A DNA stretch of 64,000 nt from Leifsonia sp. AG29 (GTDB lineage: Bacteria > Actinomycetota > Actinomycetes > Actinomycetales > Microbacteriaceae), in assembly GCF_009765225.1 (NCBI RefSeq), contig NZ_VMSF01000001.1:1798001-1862000 (forward strand). Direction: 5' to 3'. Under the pieces are notes generated by a model. The model was given only the letters and a program-made list of their open reading frames with translations, made no database searches and was not told the DNA's origin. This document shows positions 1 through 9,482 of the stretch, one piece after another. A program made the position numbers and the translations under genes. How positions within the stretch are numbered: the first letter of the stretch is position 1; each line of letters opens with the position of its first letter.

Positions 1-466
1 CGCACTTGCCGTCGTCGGAGAACACGCGGACCGCCGCCCGGGACTCGGCCATGGCGCCGAGCTCGGCGAGGCGCTCCCCCGCGAGCCCTACGGTGACGGC
101 GCCGATCGGGCGCACGGTGGCGTAGCCCGCCGCCTCGCCGAGGCTGAGCACCTGCTCGACCACACCGGCGGTGTCGGCGACCGGGGACGTGTTGGCCATC
201 GCGAAGACCGCGGTGAAGCCTCCGGCGGCCGCGGCCCGCGTCCCGGTCAGCACCGTCTCGCTCTGCTCGTATCCGGGCTCGCGCAGGTGCGTGTGCAGGT
301 CGACCAGGCCGGGGAGCGCCAGCAGCCCGTCCGCGTCGATGACGCGGGCGCCGGAGTGGGACAGACCGGTGCCGGTCTCGGCGATGCGCCCGTCCGCGAC
401 GAGGAGGTCGGCGACGGAGCCGTCCGCCAGGGTGGCACCCGCGATCAGGTACGTCTCGTCAGTCAT
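1..466 (-). CDS. pyrC: Dihydroorotase, N-terminal part (cut by window edge)
   Basis: Dihydroorotase interconverts carbamoyl-aspartate and dihydroorotate in pyrimidine synthesis. About 155 N-terminal residues are visible, beginning [10 protein letters not shown]. The metal-binding signature [10 protein letters not shown] lies near residue 58 and is followed by a TAAAAGGFT-type stretch, both typical of class I bacterial dihydroorotases. The ATG overlaps the pyrB stop as ATGA, which fixes the start and implies translational coupling. The gene is third in a pyrR-pyrB-pyrC order on the minus strand; its 3' end lies outside the window. Confident on the family from the HTH motif and the context. Confidence 0.93.
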   Translation of the reverse strand, partial: MTDETYLIAGATLADGSVADLLVADGRIAETGTGLSHSGARVIDADGLLALPGLVDLHTHLREPGYEQSETVLTGTRAAAAGGFTAVFAMANTSPVADTAGVVEQVLSLGEAAGYATVRPIGAVTVGLAGERLAELGAMAESRAAVRVFSDDGKC

Positions 467-1419
467 GCTCTTGCCTCTCGATCGGCGCCGGACAGCAGCA
501 GGTAGAGAGCGGCCATCCGCACGGAGACGCCGTTCGCGACCTGCTCCCGTACCGTCGAGCGGGGCGAATCGGCCGCCGCAGCGGAGATCTCCAGCCCGCG
601 GTTCATCGGGCCCGGGTGCATCACAATGCTATCGGGGCGGAGCCGGGCGAGGCGCTCCTCGTCGAGGCCCCAGCGGCGCGAGTACTCCCGGGTCGTCGGG
701 AAGAAGGCGGCGTTCATCCGCTCGCCCTGGATCCGCAGCATTATGACGACATCGGGACCGGAGGCGATCGCGTGGTCGAGGTCGAAGCCGACGGAGGCCG
801 GCCATCCCGACACATCGACGGGCAGCAGCGTCGGAGGAGCCACGAGCGTCACGTGCGCGCCGAGCGTCTCCAGCAGCCACACATTGCTCCGCGCCACGCG
901 CGAGTGGAGGATGTCGCCGACGATCGCGACCGAGACGCCGTCGAGGTCCTTGCCGCGGCTCGCCGGGCCGTGCAGGCGGCGGCGCATGGTGAAGGCGTCG
1001 AGCAGCGCCTGGGTGGGGTGCTCGTGCGTCCCGTCCCCCGCGTTGACGATGCCGGCGTCGATCCAGCCGCTCGCCGCCAGCGTCTGCGGTGCGCCCGAGG
1101 CGCTGTGCCGCACGACGACGGCGTCGGCGCCCATCGCCGCGAGCGTCTGGGCGGTGTCCTTGAGGCTCTCGCCCTTCGAGACGCTGGAGCCCTTCGCAGA
1201 GAAGTTGATCACGTCGGCCGACAGGCGCTTCGCCGCGGCCTCGAACGAGATCCGCGTGCGCGTCGAGTCCTCGAAGAAGAGGTTCACCACGGTCTTGCCG
1301 CGCAGCGTGGGGAGCTTCTTGACCTCGCGCTCCTGCACGTCGGCCATGTCCTCCGCCACATCGAGGATCTGGAGGGCGTCCTCGCGGGAGAGTCCTTTCG
1401 TGGACAGCAGGTGCCTCAC
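463..1419 (-). CDS. pyrB: Aspartate carbamoyltransferase catalytic subunit
   Basis: Catalyses carbamoyl phosphate plus aspartate to carbamoyl-aspartate, the committed pyrimidine step. The 318-residue length is normal for a catalytic chain. The carbamoyl-phosphate loop STRTR is at residues 52-56, an HPTQALLD motif lies near residue 133, and the C-terminal HPGPMNRG motif is present. No pyrI regulatory subunit gene is seen, as expected for actinobacteria. The GTG start overlaps the pyrR stop (GTGA) and its own stop overlaps the pyrC ATG, so the three genes are translationally coupled and presumably share PyrR control. Confidence 0.97.
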   Translation of the reverse strand: MRHLLSTKGLSREDALQILDVAEDMADVQEREVKKLPTLRGKTVVNLFFEDSTRTRISFEAAAKRLSADVINFSAKGSSVSKGESLKDTAQTLAAMGADAVVVRHSASGAPQTLAASGWIDAGIVNAGDGTHEHPTQALLDAFTMRRRLHGPASRGKDLDGVSVAIVGDILHSRVARSNVWLLETLGAHVTLVAPPTLLPVDVSGWPASVGFDLDHAIASGPDVVIMLRIQGERMNAAFFPTTREYSRRWGLDEERLARLRPDSIVMHPGPMNRGLEISAAAADSPRSTVREQVANGVSVRMAALYLLLSGADREARA

Positions 1420-1967
1420 GCGGCGCCCTCCTCGATCGTCACCGACTCCTCGCCGTCGATCTCGTCCAGCCGGACGAAGATCCGCTCGGAGGAGGCCGAT
1501 GGGAGGTTCTTGCCCACGAAATCCGCGCGGATCGGCAGCTCCCGGTGACCCCGGTCGACGAGCACGGCGAGGCGGACGGCGCGCGGCCGGCCGAGGTCGT
1601 TCAGCGCGTCCAGCGCGGCGCGGATCGTGCGCCCCGAGTAGAGCACGTCGTCGACGAGCACGACCGTCTTGCCGTCGATCGGCACGGGGACCGAGGTGGG
1701 CTGCGGCGTCCGCGTGGGGTGCCGCGACAGATCGTCGCGGTACATGGTGACGTCGAGGGCGCCGACGATCGCATCCGGGGAGGCGACCGCTCCCGGCTCG
1801 ATGCGCTGGATGTTCTCGGCGATCCGGCGGGCGAGGACGACCCCCCGCGTCGGGATCCCGAGGATCACGAGGTTCTCCGTGCCCCGGTTGGACTCGAGGA
1901 TCTCGTGCGAGATCCGAGTCAGGGCACGCGCTACGTCAGCCTGCTGCAGCACGATGCGCGCTGTCAT
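1416..1967 (-). CDS. pyrR: PyrR, pyrimidine operon RNA-binding regulator / uracil phosphoribosyltransferase
   Basis: PyrR binds the leader RNA of pyr operons when UMP is high and also has weak uracil phosphoribosyltransferase activity. The 183-residue protein carries the PRPP-binding signature [13 protein letters not shown] and an N-terminal RISHEILE helix typical of PyrR. It is the first gene of pyrR-pyrB-pyrC. A strong ribosome-binding site (AAGGAGGT) precedes the ATG, and a PyrR-type loop sequence lies directly upstream, so autoregulation is likely. In actinobacteria this control is generally thought to act at translation initiation rather than by attenuation; that part is family knowledge. 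Confidence 0.96.
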   Translation of the reverse strand: MTARIVLQQADVARALTRISHEILESNRGTENLVILGIPTRGVVLARRIAENIQRIEPGAVASPDAIVGALDVTMYRDDLSRHPTRTPQPTSVPVPIDGKTVVLVDDVLYSGRTIRAALDALNDLGRPRAVRLAVLVDRGHRELPIRADFVGKNLPSASSERIFVRLDEIDGEESVTIEEGAA

Positions 1968-1980
1968 GCCGACCTCCTTC

Positions 1981-2007
1981 CCCGCCTCACAGGACGGCTG
2001 TTAAAGG
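1981..2007 (-). promoter_or_regulatory. PyrR-binding leader element upstream of pyrR
   Basis: On the minus strand the leader reads CCG-TCCTGTGAGG-CGG immediately before the AAGGAGGT ribosome-binding site of pyrR. UCCUGUGAGG (1994 down to 1985) matches the known PyrR-loop consensus UCCNGNGAGG, and the CCG/CGG flanks can close the stem. Its position next to the Shine-Dalgarno fits a translational switch. A TAAGCT sequence about 30 nt further upstream may be the -10 box, with no clear -35. Confidence 0.75.
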
Positions 2008-2053
2008 ATGTCTGTCGGGATAAGAGCTTAGCGGAAAGCGCGAGCCGCCCGTG

Positions 2054-2755
2054 TCACGCCCCGAGGAACTTCTCGAAGGCCTTCGCGTCCGTGACGCTGC
2101 CCGGGTACTGCTTGCCGTCCACGAGCACAGTCGGCGTCCCCTGGATCTTGTCGAGGAGCTTCTTTCCGTCGACCACGATCGGCCCGGAGACGGACTGCGT
2201 CGTGTTCGCCTGCGCCCACACTTTGAGCGGGTCGGACCGCGAGAGGCAGCCCGAGATGTCGGTGATCCCCAGGGCCGACGCGCGACGAGCGAGCTCCGCG
2301 TCGGTAAGGCCGCTCGATCCCTCCTCGGGCTGGTCGGTGTACAGCGCCCGGAAGTAGTCGAGCACCCGGTGCTGGTCGTGGATGCCGACGCAGGTGAGTG
2401 CGGCCGCCGCTCGGGTCGAGTAGCCGGTCCCGTTGGAGTTCGGGTCGAGGAAGGTGAGCGGGTGGAGGCGGACCGTCACCGAGCCGTCGTCGACGGCCTT
2501 CGCGATGGTCTCGCCGTTGGTGCGCTCGAACTGACCGCAGTACGGGCACAGGGCGTCGAACCAGATGTCGACCTTCTTCGCGCCCGTGCCCGCGGCGATG
2601 TAGCGCTCGTCGAAGTTGACGGCGCCGTCCGTGCCGGTCGGAGCCTTGCCGGTGGCGACCGGCGCACTGGAGCCGCCGATCAGCGAGCACGCACTGACGG
2701 ACGCGGCCACGCCGAGGGCGAGCAGGAGCGCGAGCAGGAGGCGCAGCGGCTTCAC
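2054..2755 (-). CDS. DsbA-family thioredoxin-like lipoprotein
   Basis: A 233-residue exported thiol-disulfide oxidoreductase-like protein. Residues 1-22 form a lipoprotein signal peptide ending in the lipobox VSAC (Cys23). A short low-complexity linker follows, then a DsbA/thioredoxin_4-type domain whose active site CPYC sits at residues 70-73 in the context WFDALCPYCGQFE. It should act on the outer face of the membrane, introducing or shuffling disulfides in exported proteins; the exact substrates are unknown. It lies 12 nt after nusB on the same strand and upstream of the pyrR leader, so it probably ends the aro-efp-nusB transcription unit. Confidence 0.85.
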   Translation of the reverse strand: MKPLRLLLALLLALGVAASVSACSLIGGSSAPVATGKAPTGTDGAVNFDERYIAAGTGAKKVDIWFDALCPYCGQFERTNGETIAKAVDDGSVTVRLHPLTFLDPNSNGTGYSTRAAAALTCVGIHDQHRVLDYFRALYTDQPEEGSSGLTDAELARRASALGITDISGCLSRSDPLKVWAQANTTQSVSGPIVVDGKKLLDKIQGTPTVLVDGKQYPGSVTDAKAFEKFLGA

Positions 2756-2767
2756 GAGACGCGCCCG

Positions 2768-3178
2768 CTACTTCGTCTGAGCGATCTTGGCGAGGAGCCC
2801 GTTGACGAACCCCGCCGAGTCGTCCGTCGACAGCACGGTCGCCGCCTCCACGGCCTCGGAGATGGCCACGCCGTCCGGGATGTCGTCGTTGAACAGCAGC
2901 TCCCAGACGCCGATCCGCAGGATGGCGCGGTCGACGGCGGGCATCCGCGCGAGCGTCCAGCCCTGCGCGTAGGTCTCGATCTGCTCGTCGATCTCGTCCT
3001 GGTGGTCGATCACGCCGTCGACGATCTCGCGGGCGTAGAGCCAGGAGGCCTCGCGGGCGGGCTGGGTCGCCGCACGCTCGGCCTCGACCGCCAGGGCCTG
3101 CGGCAGCGGCACGCCACGGAGGTCGGCGCTGTAGAGCACGTCGAGGGCGCGCTTGCGCGCCTTGGTCCGCGCGCTCAT
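2768..3178 (-). CDS. nusB: Transcription antitermination factor NusB
   Basis: NusB with NusE (S10) binds boxA RNA and supports antitermination in rRNA operons. The 136-residue length and the opening SARTKARKRALDVLYSADLR are typical, as are the C-terminal helices with AISEAVEAA and SAGFVNGLL. The ATG begins in the base next to the efp stop (efp TAG at 3181-3179, nusB ATG at 3178), so the two are co-transcribed; efp-nusB is a common actinobacterial pair. Confidence 0.96.
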   Translation of the reverse strand: MSARTKARKRALDVLYSADLRGVPLPQALAVEAERAATQPAREASWLYAREIVDGVIDHQDEIDEQIETYAQGWTLARMPAVDRAILRIGVWELLFNDDIPDGVAISEAVEAATVLSTDDSAGFVNGLLAKIAQTK

Positions 3179-3742
3179 CTAGTCGTTGACGCGGCCGAGG
3201 TAGTCACCCGTGCGGGTGTCGACCTTGACCTTGGTGCCGGTCTCGAGGAACAGGGGGACCTGGATCTGGTACCCGGTCTCGACGGTCGCGGGCTTCGTTC
3301 CGCCGGTCGAGCGGTCGCCCTGGAGGCCCGGCTCGGTGTAGGTGATCTCGAGTACGACAGAGGCGGGGAGCTCGACGTATAGCGGGGAGCCCTCGTGCAG
3401 CGCGACCGTGACGTTCTGGTTCTCGAGCATGAAGTTGGCGGCGTCGCCGACGACGGGGCCCGGGATGGTGATCTGGTCGTAGTCGCTCGTGTCCATGAAC
3501 ACGAAGTCGGCGCCGTCCTGGTAGAGGTACTGATAGTCGCGGCGGTCGACGTTGGTGATGTCGATCTTCGCGCCGGCGTTGTAGGTGCGGTCGACCGTCT
3601 TGCCGGTGGTCACGTTCTTGAGCTTCGTGCGGACGAACGCGCCTCCCTTGCCCGGCTTGACGTGCTGGAACTCGATCACCGTCCAGAGCTGTCCGTCGAT
3701 GTTGAGGACGATGCCGTTCTTGATGTCAGCGGTCGATGCCAT
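3179..3742 (-). CDS. efp: Translation elongation factor P
   Basis: EF-P rescues ribosomes stalled at polyproline stretches. The start chosen gives a 187-residue protein beginning [10 protein letters not shown], the normal actinobacterial N terminus; an in-frame upstream extension has no EF-P similarity. The loop that enters the peptidyl-transferase centre reads [11 protein letters not shown], with the tip lysine near residue 32, where other bacteria carry a post-translational modification. Three beta-barrel domains fit the length. It is preceded by about 100 nt without a gene (3743-3844), which probably holds its own promoter, and is directly followed by nusB. Confidence 0.96.
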   Translation of the reverse strand: MASTADIKNGIVLNIDGQLWTVIEFQHVKPGKGGAFVRTKLKNVTTGKTVDRTYNAGAKIDITNVDRRDYQYLYQDGADFVFMDTSDYDQITIPGPVVGDAANFMLENQNVTVALHEGSPLYVELPASVVLEITYTEPGLQGDRSTGGTKPATVETGYQIQVPLFLETGTKVKVDTRTGDYLGRVND

Positions 3743-3844
3743 GCGCGAGTTCCATTCGATGTGCGGAAGATTCGGGTGGATGCGACCGCTCGGGCCGCCC
3801 ACAGTCGGGCCGCGGCGTCGCGCGGCCCCAGAAGATTCTAGACG

Positions 3845-4288
3845 TCAGCGACCGATTCGGCGAATGTGTGCGAGGGCCAGCCGGTACGAGCCGAAGCCGA
3901 ATCCGGCGATCACTCCGCTGGCGACGGCGCTGATCACGCTCGTGTGGCGGAACTCCTCCCTGGCGTGCGGATTCGACAGGTGCACCTCGATCACGGTCCC
4001 GCCCGACTTCGTGACGAGCGCGACGGCGTCGCGCAGCGCGTACGAGTAGTGCGTCCAGGCGCCGGCGTTCAGGATCACGGGGTCGCCGGAGTCGGCCGCC
4101 TCGTGCAGCCAGCCGAGCAGGGTCGCCTCGTCGTCGGTCTGACGCACGTCGACGGTCAGCTCGGGGGCGTCGTCGGCGAGCAGGGATCGGAGGTCGTCGA
4201 GCGTGCCCGAGCCGTAGACGTCCGGCTCCCGGGTTCCGAGTCTCCCGAGGTTCGGGCCGTTGAGGACCAGGACGGTCGCGGTGTTCAC
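3845..4288 (-). CDS. aroQ: Type II 3-dehydroquinate dehydratase
   Basis: Third shikimate-pathway step, 3-dehydroquinate to 3-dehydroshikimate, as a dodecameric type II enzyme. The 147-residue protein starts with [12 protein letters not shown], carries the catalytic tyrosine in the EPDVYG segment, and has [13 protein letters not shown] with the second catalytic histidine. The GTG start was chosen because it overlaps the preceding stop as GTGA and places the N terminus as in relatives; a longer reading would run into the upstream gene. Part of the aroC-aroK-aroB-(DUF3052-like)-aroQ cluster. Confidence 0.94.
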   Translation of the reverse strand: MNTATVLVLNGPNLGRLGTREPDVYGSGTLDDLRSLLADDAPELTVDVRQTDDEATLLGWLHEAADSGDPVILNAGAWTHYSYALRDAVALVTKSGGTVIEVHLSNPHAREEFRHTSVISAVASGVIAGFGFGSYRLALAHIRRIGR

Positions 4289-4668
4289 TCCTCGCCCTCC
4301 TTCAGCGGACGAACCCGGACCGCGGACCACGTGTCGTCCACGGCGATGTTGCTGACCCCTCGCCAGCCGAAGGCGCGCGCCTCACCCGCGACCACATCGC
4401 GGTTGACATCGGCGCGGCCTCCCTTCGGGTAGACGACCCACACGGCCTTCGCGCTTGCGAGCACCGGAAGCTGCTCGGCGTAGCGGGCCTGGAGCTCCTC
4501 CTTGGTGCGCACGAAGGTGGCGACGACAGCGGCGCCGGAGACATCCGTCTCCGAGCTGCCCGCGGGCGCGTCGCCGAGAACGGCGCGCTCGTCGTCCCCC
4601 GCGCCGACGACGGCGAACGCATCGCCGGCTTTCACCTGGAACCTGTCGAGGGCCGACTTCGCGGTCAT
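4285..4668 (-). CDS. Small DUF3052-like protein inside the aro operon
   Basis: A 127-residue soluble protein of unknown function. The ATG overlaps the aroB stop (ATGA) and is preceded by a very good GGAGGT ribosome-binding site; its own stop overlaps the aroQ GTG, so it is fully embedded in the operon. The segment [16 protein letters not shown] near residues 76-91 resembles the PKG-x-RAD-x-NRD stretch of DUF3052 proteins; this assignment is from memory of the family and is tentative. No signal peptide or membrane segment. Position between aroB and aroQ suggests co-regulation with chorismate synthesis, not necessarily a catalytic role. Confidence 0.72.
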   Translation of the reverse strand: MTAKSALDRFQVKAGDAFAVVGAGDDERAVLGDAPAGSSETDVSGAAVVATFVRTKEELQARYAEQLPVLASAKAVWVVYPKGGRADVNRDVVAGEARAFGWRGVSNIAVDDTWSAVRVRPLKEGEE

Positions 4669-5750
4669 GAACCCACCTCCTGGTAAGCGGCGAACAGCAG
4701 GCTCTGGTCCGGGCCGGCCAGCACCGTCGGCCGGGCCACGTCGTCGAGCACGATGAAGCGCAGCATACTGCCTCGCGCCTTCTTGTCGCGCTGCATGGTG
4801 GCGAGGAGGGTCTGCCAGCGCCCGAGCGGATAGCTCGTCGGGAGGGTCAGCGACTCGAGGATGCGCCGGTGCCGGTCCACGGCCTCGTCGCCGAGGCGCC
4901 CGCTGAGGCGGGCGAGTTCGGCGGCGAACACCATGCCCACCGAGACGGCGGCGCCGTGCCTCCACTGGTATCTTTCCGCATGCTCGATGGCGTGTCCCAG
5001 GGTGTGGCCGTAGTTGAGGATCTCGCGCAGTCCCTGCTCGGTGAAGTCCTCCCCCACGACCCGGGCCTTGATGCCGATCGAGAGCTCGACCAGGCGGCGG
5101 AACTCGGGAGTGGAGGGGTCGGTCGCCCGGTCGACGTCGCGCTCGATGATGTCGAGGATCTCCGGCTCGGCGATGAAGCCGTATTTCACGACCTCCGCGA
5201 ATCCGGCCAGGATCTCATTGCGCGGCAGCGACGTCAGGGTGTCGAGGTCGCAGACGACCGCGGACGGCGCGTAGAACGCTCCGACCAGGTTCTTGCCCTC
5301 TGCAGTGTTGATGCCCGTCTTGCCGCCGACGGCCGCATCGACCATCCCGAGCAGTGTGGTCGGCACCTGGACGAGCTTCACGCCGCGCAGCCACGTCGCG
5401 GCGACGAACCCCGCGAGGTCGGTCACGGCGCCGCCGCCGAAGCCGACGACGGCGTCCGACCGCGTGAAGTCCGCCTGGCCCATGATCTGCCACAGGAACG
5501 AGGCGACCTCGACCCGCTTCGCCGCCTCGGCGTCCGGCACCTCGGCGAGGAGGACCTCGTAACGGCCGCTCAGGCTCTCGCGGAGCTCGGCGGCCGCGGC
5601 GCCGAGCGTCGGCGGGTGCACGACGAGGACCTTCGCGACGGCGGTGCCGAGGAGCGGCTCCAGGTCGAAGCGGAGACCGCGGCCGATCAGCACCGGGTAC
5701 GGGTGGTCGCCGCTCACCGTGATCTCGGTGGGGGCTTGGGCGTCGGTCAT
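4665..5750 (-). CDS. aroB: 3-dehydroquinate synthase
   Basis: Converts DAHP to 3-dehydroquinate using NAD and a divalent metal. The 361-residue length is typical. The NAD-binding GFGGGAVTDLAGFVA and the adjacent PTTLLGMVDAAVGGKTGIN stretch are intact, and the metal-binding NYGHTLGHAIEH is present. The start [10 protein letters not shown] was chosen over a longer reading because it overlaps the aroK stop as ATGA and the extra N-terminal residues would be a shadow of aroK. Second shikimate-pathway enzyme in the cluster. Confidence 0.97.
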   Translation of the reverse strand: MTDAQAPTEITVSGDHPYPVLIGRGLRFDLEPLLGTAVAKVLVVHPPTLGAAAAELRESLSGRYEVLLAEVPDAEAAKRVEVASFLWQIMGQADFTRSDAVVGFGGGAVTDLAGFVAATWLRGVKLVQVPTTLLGMVDAAVGGKTGINTAEGKNLVGAFYAPSAVVCDLDTLTSLPRNEILAGFAEVVKYGFIAEPEILDIIERDVDRATDPSTPEFRRLVELSIGIKARVVGEDFTEQGLREILNYGHTLGHAIEHAERYQWRHGAAVSVGMVFAAELARLSGRLGDEAVDRHRRILESLTLPTSYPLGRWQTLLATMQRDKKARGSMLRFIVLDDVARPTVLAGPDQSLLFAAYQEVGS

Positions 5751-6259
5751 GCGTCGTCCTCCTTCGGGGATTCCACCCACCGGGCGATCTCCTCCACGAT
5801 GGTCTCGATGGGCCGCGACGACGTGTCCGCCGTGTACCCGGCCAGCGAGTGGTAGATCTCGCTGCGCTCGGCGAGGAGGCGCTTCCACGAGTCGAGATCG
5901 GTGATGAGCGGTCGTTTGCCGTTCGTGATGCGGGAGGCGATTGCCTCCGGCCGGACTGTCAGGAGCACCACCCGCTTGCCGTCGAGGTCGGCGCGGGTCT
6001 CCGGGTCCAGGATGGCTCCCCCGCCGAGCGAGACCACCGCGGGGCGATGAACCGCCTCGGCGACGGCCGAGCGCTCGAGCGCGCGGAAGTGCGGCTCCCC
6101 GTGCTCGGCGAAGATGGCAGCGATCGGTCCGTGCTCGGCCACCACCATCGCGTCGGTGTCGACGAAGGGCAGGCCGAGCCTCTTGGCGAGCCGCTTGCCC
6201 ACCCGCGTCTTGCCTGCCGCGGGCGGCCCGATGAGAACGACCGTCACCGGCTCAGGCAT
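5747..6259 (-). CDS. aroK: Shikimate kinase
   Basis: Phosphorylates shikimate at the 3-hydroxyl with ATP. The 170-residue protein has Walker A GPPAAGKT at residues 11-18, the shikimate-binding VDTDAM near residue 33, and the GGGAIL motif at residues 79-84 that positions shikimate. The ATG at 6259 lies 8 nt inside the 3' end of aroC and the gene ends overlapping aroB, so translation is tightly coupled. Length and motif order are standard. Confidence 0.96.
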   Translation of the reverse strand: MPEPVTVVLIGPPAAGKTRVGKRLAKRLGLPFVDTDAMVVAEHGPIAAIFAEHGEPHFRALERSAVAEAVHRPAVVSLGGGAILDPETRADLDGKRVVLLTVRPEAIASRITNGKRPLITDLDSWKRLLAERSEIYHSLAGYTADTSSRPIETIVEEIARWVESPKEDDA

Positions 6260-7460
6260 ACGGCGCGCTGACGCGCTCCGTCGCGAGGTTCTCCGGGATC
6301 GCCTCCAGGTAGCCACGCAGGTTGCGGGCCGTCTCGCGGATCGAGTCGCCCCCGAACTTCTCGAGGACGGCGTTGGCGAGGACGAGCGCGACCATGGCCT
6401 CGGCGACGACGCCGGCGGCCGGGACGGCGCAGACATCGGAGCGCTGGTGGTGCGCAGGCGCGGCCTCCGAGGTGGCGACGTCGACGGTCCGCAGCGCGTG
6501 CGGCACGGTCGCGATCGGCTTCATCCCGGCGCGGACGCGGAGCACTCCCCCGGTGCTCATGCCGCCCTCGGTGCCCCCGGCGCGGTCGCTGGTGCGGGAG
6601 ATGGTGCCGTCCTCGGCGACGAGCTCGTCATGAGCCTCGGAGCCGCGTCGGGTCGTCGTCAGGAAACCGTCGCCGACCTCCACGCCCTTGATCGCCTGGA
6701 TACCCATCAGCGCCGCCGCAAGCTGCGCGTCGAGGCGACGATCCCAGTGCACGTGCGAGCCGAGCCCAGGCGGGAGGCCGTACGCGAGCACCTCCACGAC
6801 GCCGCCGAGCGTGTCGCCGTCCTTGTGGGCGGCGTCGACCTCCGCCACCATCCGCTCGGAGGTGGCGGGGTCGAAGCACCGCAGCGGATCGGCGTCGAGC
6901 GCATCGACATCGGCAGGCTTCGGGAGGGGCGAACCATCCGGGACGCGGACGGGCCCGATCGCCAGGGTGTGGCTCACGAGCGTGATGCCGAGCTCTCCGA
7001 GGAACGAGCGAGCCACCGCGCCGAGGGCGACCCGCGCGGCCGTCTCGCGGGCGCTGGCGCGCTCCAGCACGGGGCGCGCCTCGTCGAACCCGTACTTCTG
7101 CATCCCGACGAGGTCGGCGTGACCCGGGCGTGGACGGGTGAGCGCGGCGCCGCGGCCGCTTTCGAGCTTCTCCGGGTCGACCGGCTCGGCGCTCATCACG
7201 TCAACCCACTTCGGCCACTCGGTGTTGCCGATGCGCAGCGCGATGGGGCTGCCGAGGCTGAACCCGTGACGGACTCCGCCCGAGATGTCGAGGGCGTCCT
7301 GCTCGAACTTCATGCGCGCACCGCGGCCGTACCCGAGCTTGCGCCGCGCGAGATCGGCGCAGATCGCATCGAGCGAGACCGGAACCCCGGCGGGGAGCCC
7401 CTCCAGGACGGCGATGAGTTCGGGGCCGTGGGATTCCCCGGCCGTGAGCCAACGAAGCAT
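6252..7460 (-). CDS. aroC: Chorismate synthase
   Basis: Final shikimate step, EPSP to chorismate, FMN-dependent. The 402-residue protein begins [12 protein letters not shown], the family signature 1, and contains the [21 protein letters not shown] and [13 protein letters not shown]-type motifs plus the C-terminal [17 protein letters not shown] signature. The ATG at 7460 is the first in this signature context; longer readings add no conserved sequence. It now stands first in its operon because the plus-strand insert from 7.6 to 11.1 kb separates it from aroE. Confidence 0.97.
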   Translation of the reverse strand: MLRWLTAGESHGPELIAVLEGLPAGVPVSLDAICADLARRKLGYGRGARMKFEQDALDISGGVRHGFSLGSPIALRIGNTEWPKWVDVMSAEPVDPEKLESGRGAALTRPRPGHADLVGMQKYGFDEARPVLERASARETAARVALGAVARSFLGELGITLVSHTLAIGPVRVPDGSPLPKPADVDALDADPLRCFDPATSERMVAEVDAAHKDGDTLGGVVEVLAYGLPPGLGSHVHWDRRLDAQLAAALMGIQAIKGVEVGDGFLTTTRRGSEAHDELVAEDGTISRTSDRAGGTEGGMSTGGVLRVRAGMKPIATVPHALRTVDVATSEAAPAHHQRSDVCAVPAAGVVAEAMVALVLANAVLEKFGGDSIRETARNLRGYLEAIPENLATERVSAPYA

Positions 7461-7607
7461 GAATCGATTCTGGCACAGGGCGCGCGCGGCCCCGGGTCGC
7501 ATGACAGCCGCATCCTGGCGGCGAAAGATCTCTGCTATTGTCAAATTTCACATATCAATTCGAGTTGCGTCCACATCCGTGGTGACGGCACGAAGGTGGT
7601 GAGCTTC
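7461..7607. promoter_or_regulatory. Divergent, AT-rich intergenic region between aroC and the accessory insert
   Basis: This 147-bp gap must hold the start signals for aroC (minus) and for the inserted hydrolase gene (plus). Around 7530-7565 the sequence turns unusually AT-rich for this genome (TTGTCAAATTTCACATATCAATT). It contains TTGTCA on the plus strand and TTGATA and TTGACA on the minus strand as -35-like hexamers, but no partner -10 at 17 nt is convincing. The sharp base-composition change suggests one edge of the acquired segment. Confidence 0.45.
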
Positions 7608-9482
7608 TTGAGCTTGATCTACGACGCGCGCGATTCGAAGCGTGTCATCGACGCGCTGTCGGCCAACCTCGACAGCGCCGCGTCGGTGCTCGCTCAGCTG
7701 GAGCTTGCGCGCCGTCACCTCGACTCCGTTCTGGGCACCGGCGAGCTATCGGGCCAGGCCTACTCCGCGGTCGGTCTGCTCTTCACGGAGGTCATTGGGC
7801 CCTGCATCCAAGATGCGAAGAGCCAGATCGACAAGACCCGGGAGGACCTCGAGAAGTACGAGTGGGAAGACTCCAAGGTCAGTCGCTTCGGTGTGCTGAA
7901 CGAGGACGCTCTCGCGGTGCAGTTGTCGGCAACGAGGCGCCAGCGGGATGCGACGGAGCGCCTCATCGAGGTGAACCGCGAAGCGGCCACTGCGCTAGCT
8001 GCTTACCCGGCAATGGGCGATGCCGTGCGGCTGATCAACCGTGGCTTGGAGGTGGTGCTGGAGGGCCTGGAGAAAGACATCCGAGATCTGGACGACAGGC
8101 TCGCAGCTTTGGAGGCGTTCGCGGTCGGGACCCGGGGGTTGTTCAAGACCGATTTCTCCACCGGCATGACGCGCTCGCTGGTTACGGCATTGAGATCGAG
8201 CAGCAGCTCACTGACAGCGAACGCGTCGCCCGACGCGAACGTTTCACAACTGATGAGCCTCCTCGCTCTCTTCGGCCCGGAGCAAGTGGAACTGCTCCTG
8301 AACCGCAACCCGGAGCTGGCCCAGCTCTTCTGGGACAACCCTCCCTCGGCCGAAGCCGTCGCGACCTGGTGGAAGGCTCTCAGCCCCGATGCGCGCGAGA
8401 AGTGGTGCCAGGCGGCGCCTACGATCATCGGGAATCTCCCCGGCCTGGACGCGGACACCCGCATCCACGCCAACACGATCCAACTGAAACGCGACCTGTA
8501 CGACGGCAGCATCGACCCGAACTCTCCCCGCGGCATCCTCCTCAGAGACATCCTCAAGGCCCTCGACGTGGAGAAGTACTCGGGGCCGGCACTGGACTAC
8601 GAGAGGCTGGCAAAGGAAGGAAAGACTCCACGCGGGCTGTTGGCGTACAACTCCACGCGTACGCCACCGTTGGCGGCGGTCGCGATCGCGGAAACCAGCG
8701 CAGAGAAATCAGGAAAGGTGACCTGGGCAGTTCCCGGCATGAACAGCGGGCTCGGCGAACCCGGCCGCCTCGCCGGGTGGACGAACGCCGCCGCGAAGCT
8801 CCACAAGGCACAGAACGAGCTTGAACCCGGCGTGCCGCATCTCGTTGTCGCGTGGATAGGGTACGCACCCCCGACCTTGGACCAATCGGTGATTCAGGGA
8901 GACCACGCCAGAGCAGGGGCGGCCCGCTTGACCAAGGAACTGGACGGGCAGTGGGCTGCGAGTTCGATCGTGAGCGGGAACCCACACCCGTTCACAGCGG
9001 TGGTCGGTCACTCGTATGGGACCACGGTGGCCACCAATGCAGTGAACGGAAACGGACCTCTCTCGCGGAACGTGCAGTCGGTTGTGTTGCTGGCCTCAGC
9101 GGGAGTGGAGAGAAGCATCCCAACCGCGGATTCGTTAGCCGTGGACGGCGGCGCTGGCCGGGTCTACGCGTCACAGTCCTCCCGGGACGAGGTTGCGGAC
9201 GCCGGCCGTGACTTGTCCCGGCGGGGCGATCCCCGGGATGGATCGTTCGGTGCGAAGGTGTTCTCCTCCGATGGGGACACCGCTCAGCTATACCAGCCGA
9301 CGGACGGGCACGATGCGATCGGCTACGGGAAGGACCGTGGCGGGCCCTGGATCTTCGCTCACGCCACGGCCGGGCACGGCTATCTAGACGCGGGGACCGA
9401 AGCTCTGAAGAACACTGCCGCCGCTGCGCTCGGGCTGGACCACGAGATCAATGGTGGCACGTGGCAAGGCAATAACCGATGA
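7608..9482 (+). CDS. LXG/ESX-like N-terminal domain fused to DUF1023 alpha/beta hydrolase
   Basis: A 624-residue protein with two parts. Residues 1 to about 230 are alpha-helical and coiled-coil-like; GELSGQAYSAV followed by LLFTEVIGPCIQDAK resembles the L-x-G hairpin of type VII secreted LXG proteins, and YEWED (YxxxD) follows it. The rest resembles DUF1023 alpha/beta hydrolases: WWKALSPDAREKW, then the nucleophile elbow GHSYG (Ser469), LLASAGVE, and a C-terminal GHGYLD with His590 as the likely catalytic histidine. No signal peptide. A TTG start is chosen because AAGGTGGTGA lies 5-6 nt before it; GTG codons at 7596 and 7599 are alternatives. Inferred role: secreted lipase or esterase effector. 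The next gene overlaps by 4 nt. No type VII secretion genes are in the window. Confidence 0.8.
   Translation: MSLIYDARDSKRVIDALSANLDSAASVLAQLELARRHLDSVLGTGELSGQAYSAVGLLFTEVIGPCIQDAKSQIDKTREDLEKYEWEDSKVSRFGVLNEDALAVQLSATRRQRDATERLIEVNREAATALAAYPAMGDAVRLINRGLEVVLEGLEKDIRDLDDRLAALEAFAVGTRGLFKTDFSTGMTRSLVTALRSSSSSLTANASPDANVSQLMSLLALFGPEQVELLLNRNPELAQLFWDNPPSAEAVATWWKALSPDAREKWCQAAPTIIGNLPGLDADTRIHANTIQLKRDLYDGSIDPNSPRGILLRDILKALDVEKYSGPALDYERLAKEGKTPRGLLAYNSTRTPPLAAVAIAETSAEKSGKVTWAVPGMNSGLGEPGRLAGWTNAAAKLHKAQNELEPGVPHLVVAWIGYAPPTLDQSVIQGDHARAGAARLTKELDGQWAASSIVSGNPHPFTAVVGHSYGTTVATNAVNGNGPLSRNVQSVVLLASAGVERSIPTADSLAVDGGAGRVYASQSSRDEVADAGRDLSRRGDPRDGSFGAKVFSSDGDTAQLYQPTDGHDAIGYGKDRGGPWIFAHATAGHGYLDAGTEALKNTAAAALGLDHEINGGTWQGNNR

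Noticed and set aside
6114-7607. Plus-strand reading frame continuing upstream of the DUF1023 hydrolase
   Set aside because: It is the antisense of aroC and aroK, with shadow composition; the conserved protein begins near 7608 where a ribosome-binding site is present.
7680-7875. YxxxD motif as proof of type VII secretion
   Set aside because: YEWED is present after the helical hairpin but is too short to be decisive; it is used only as supporting context.
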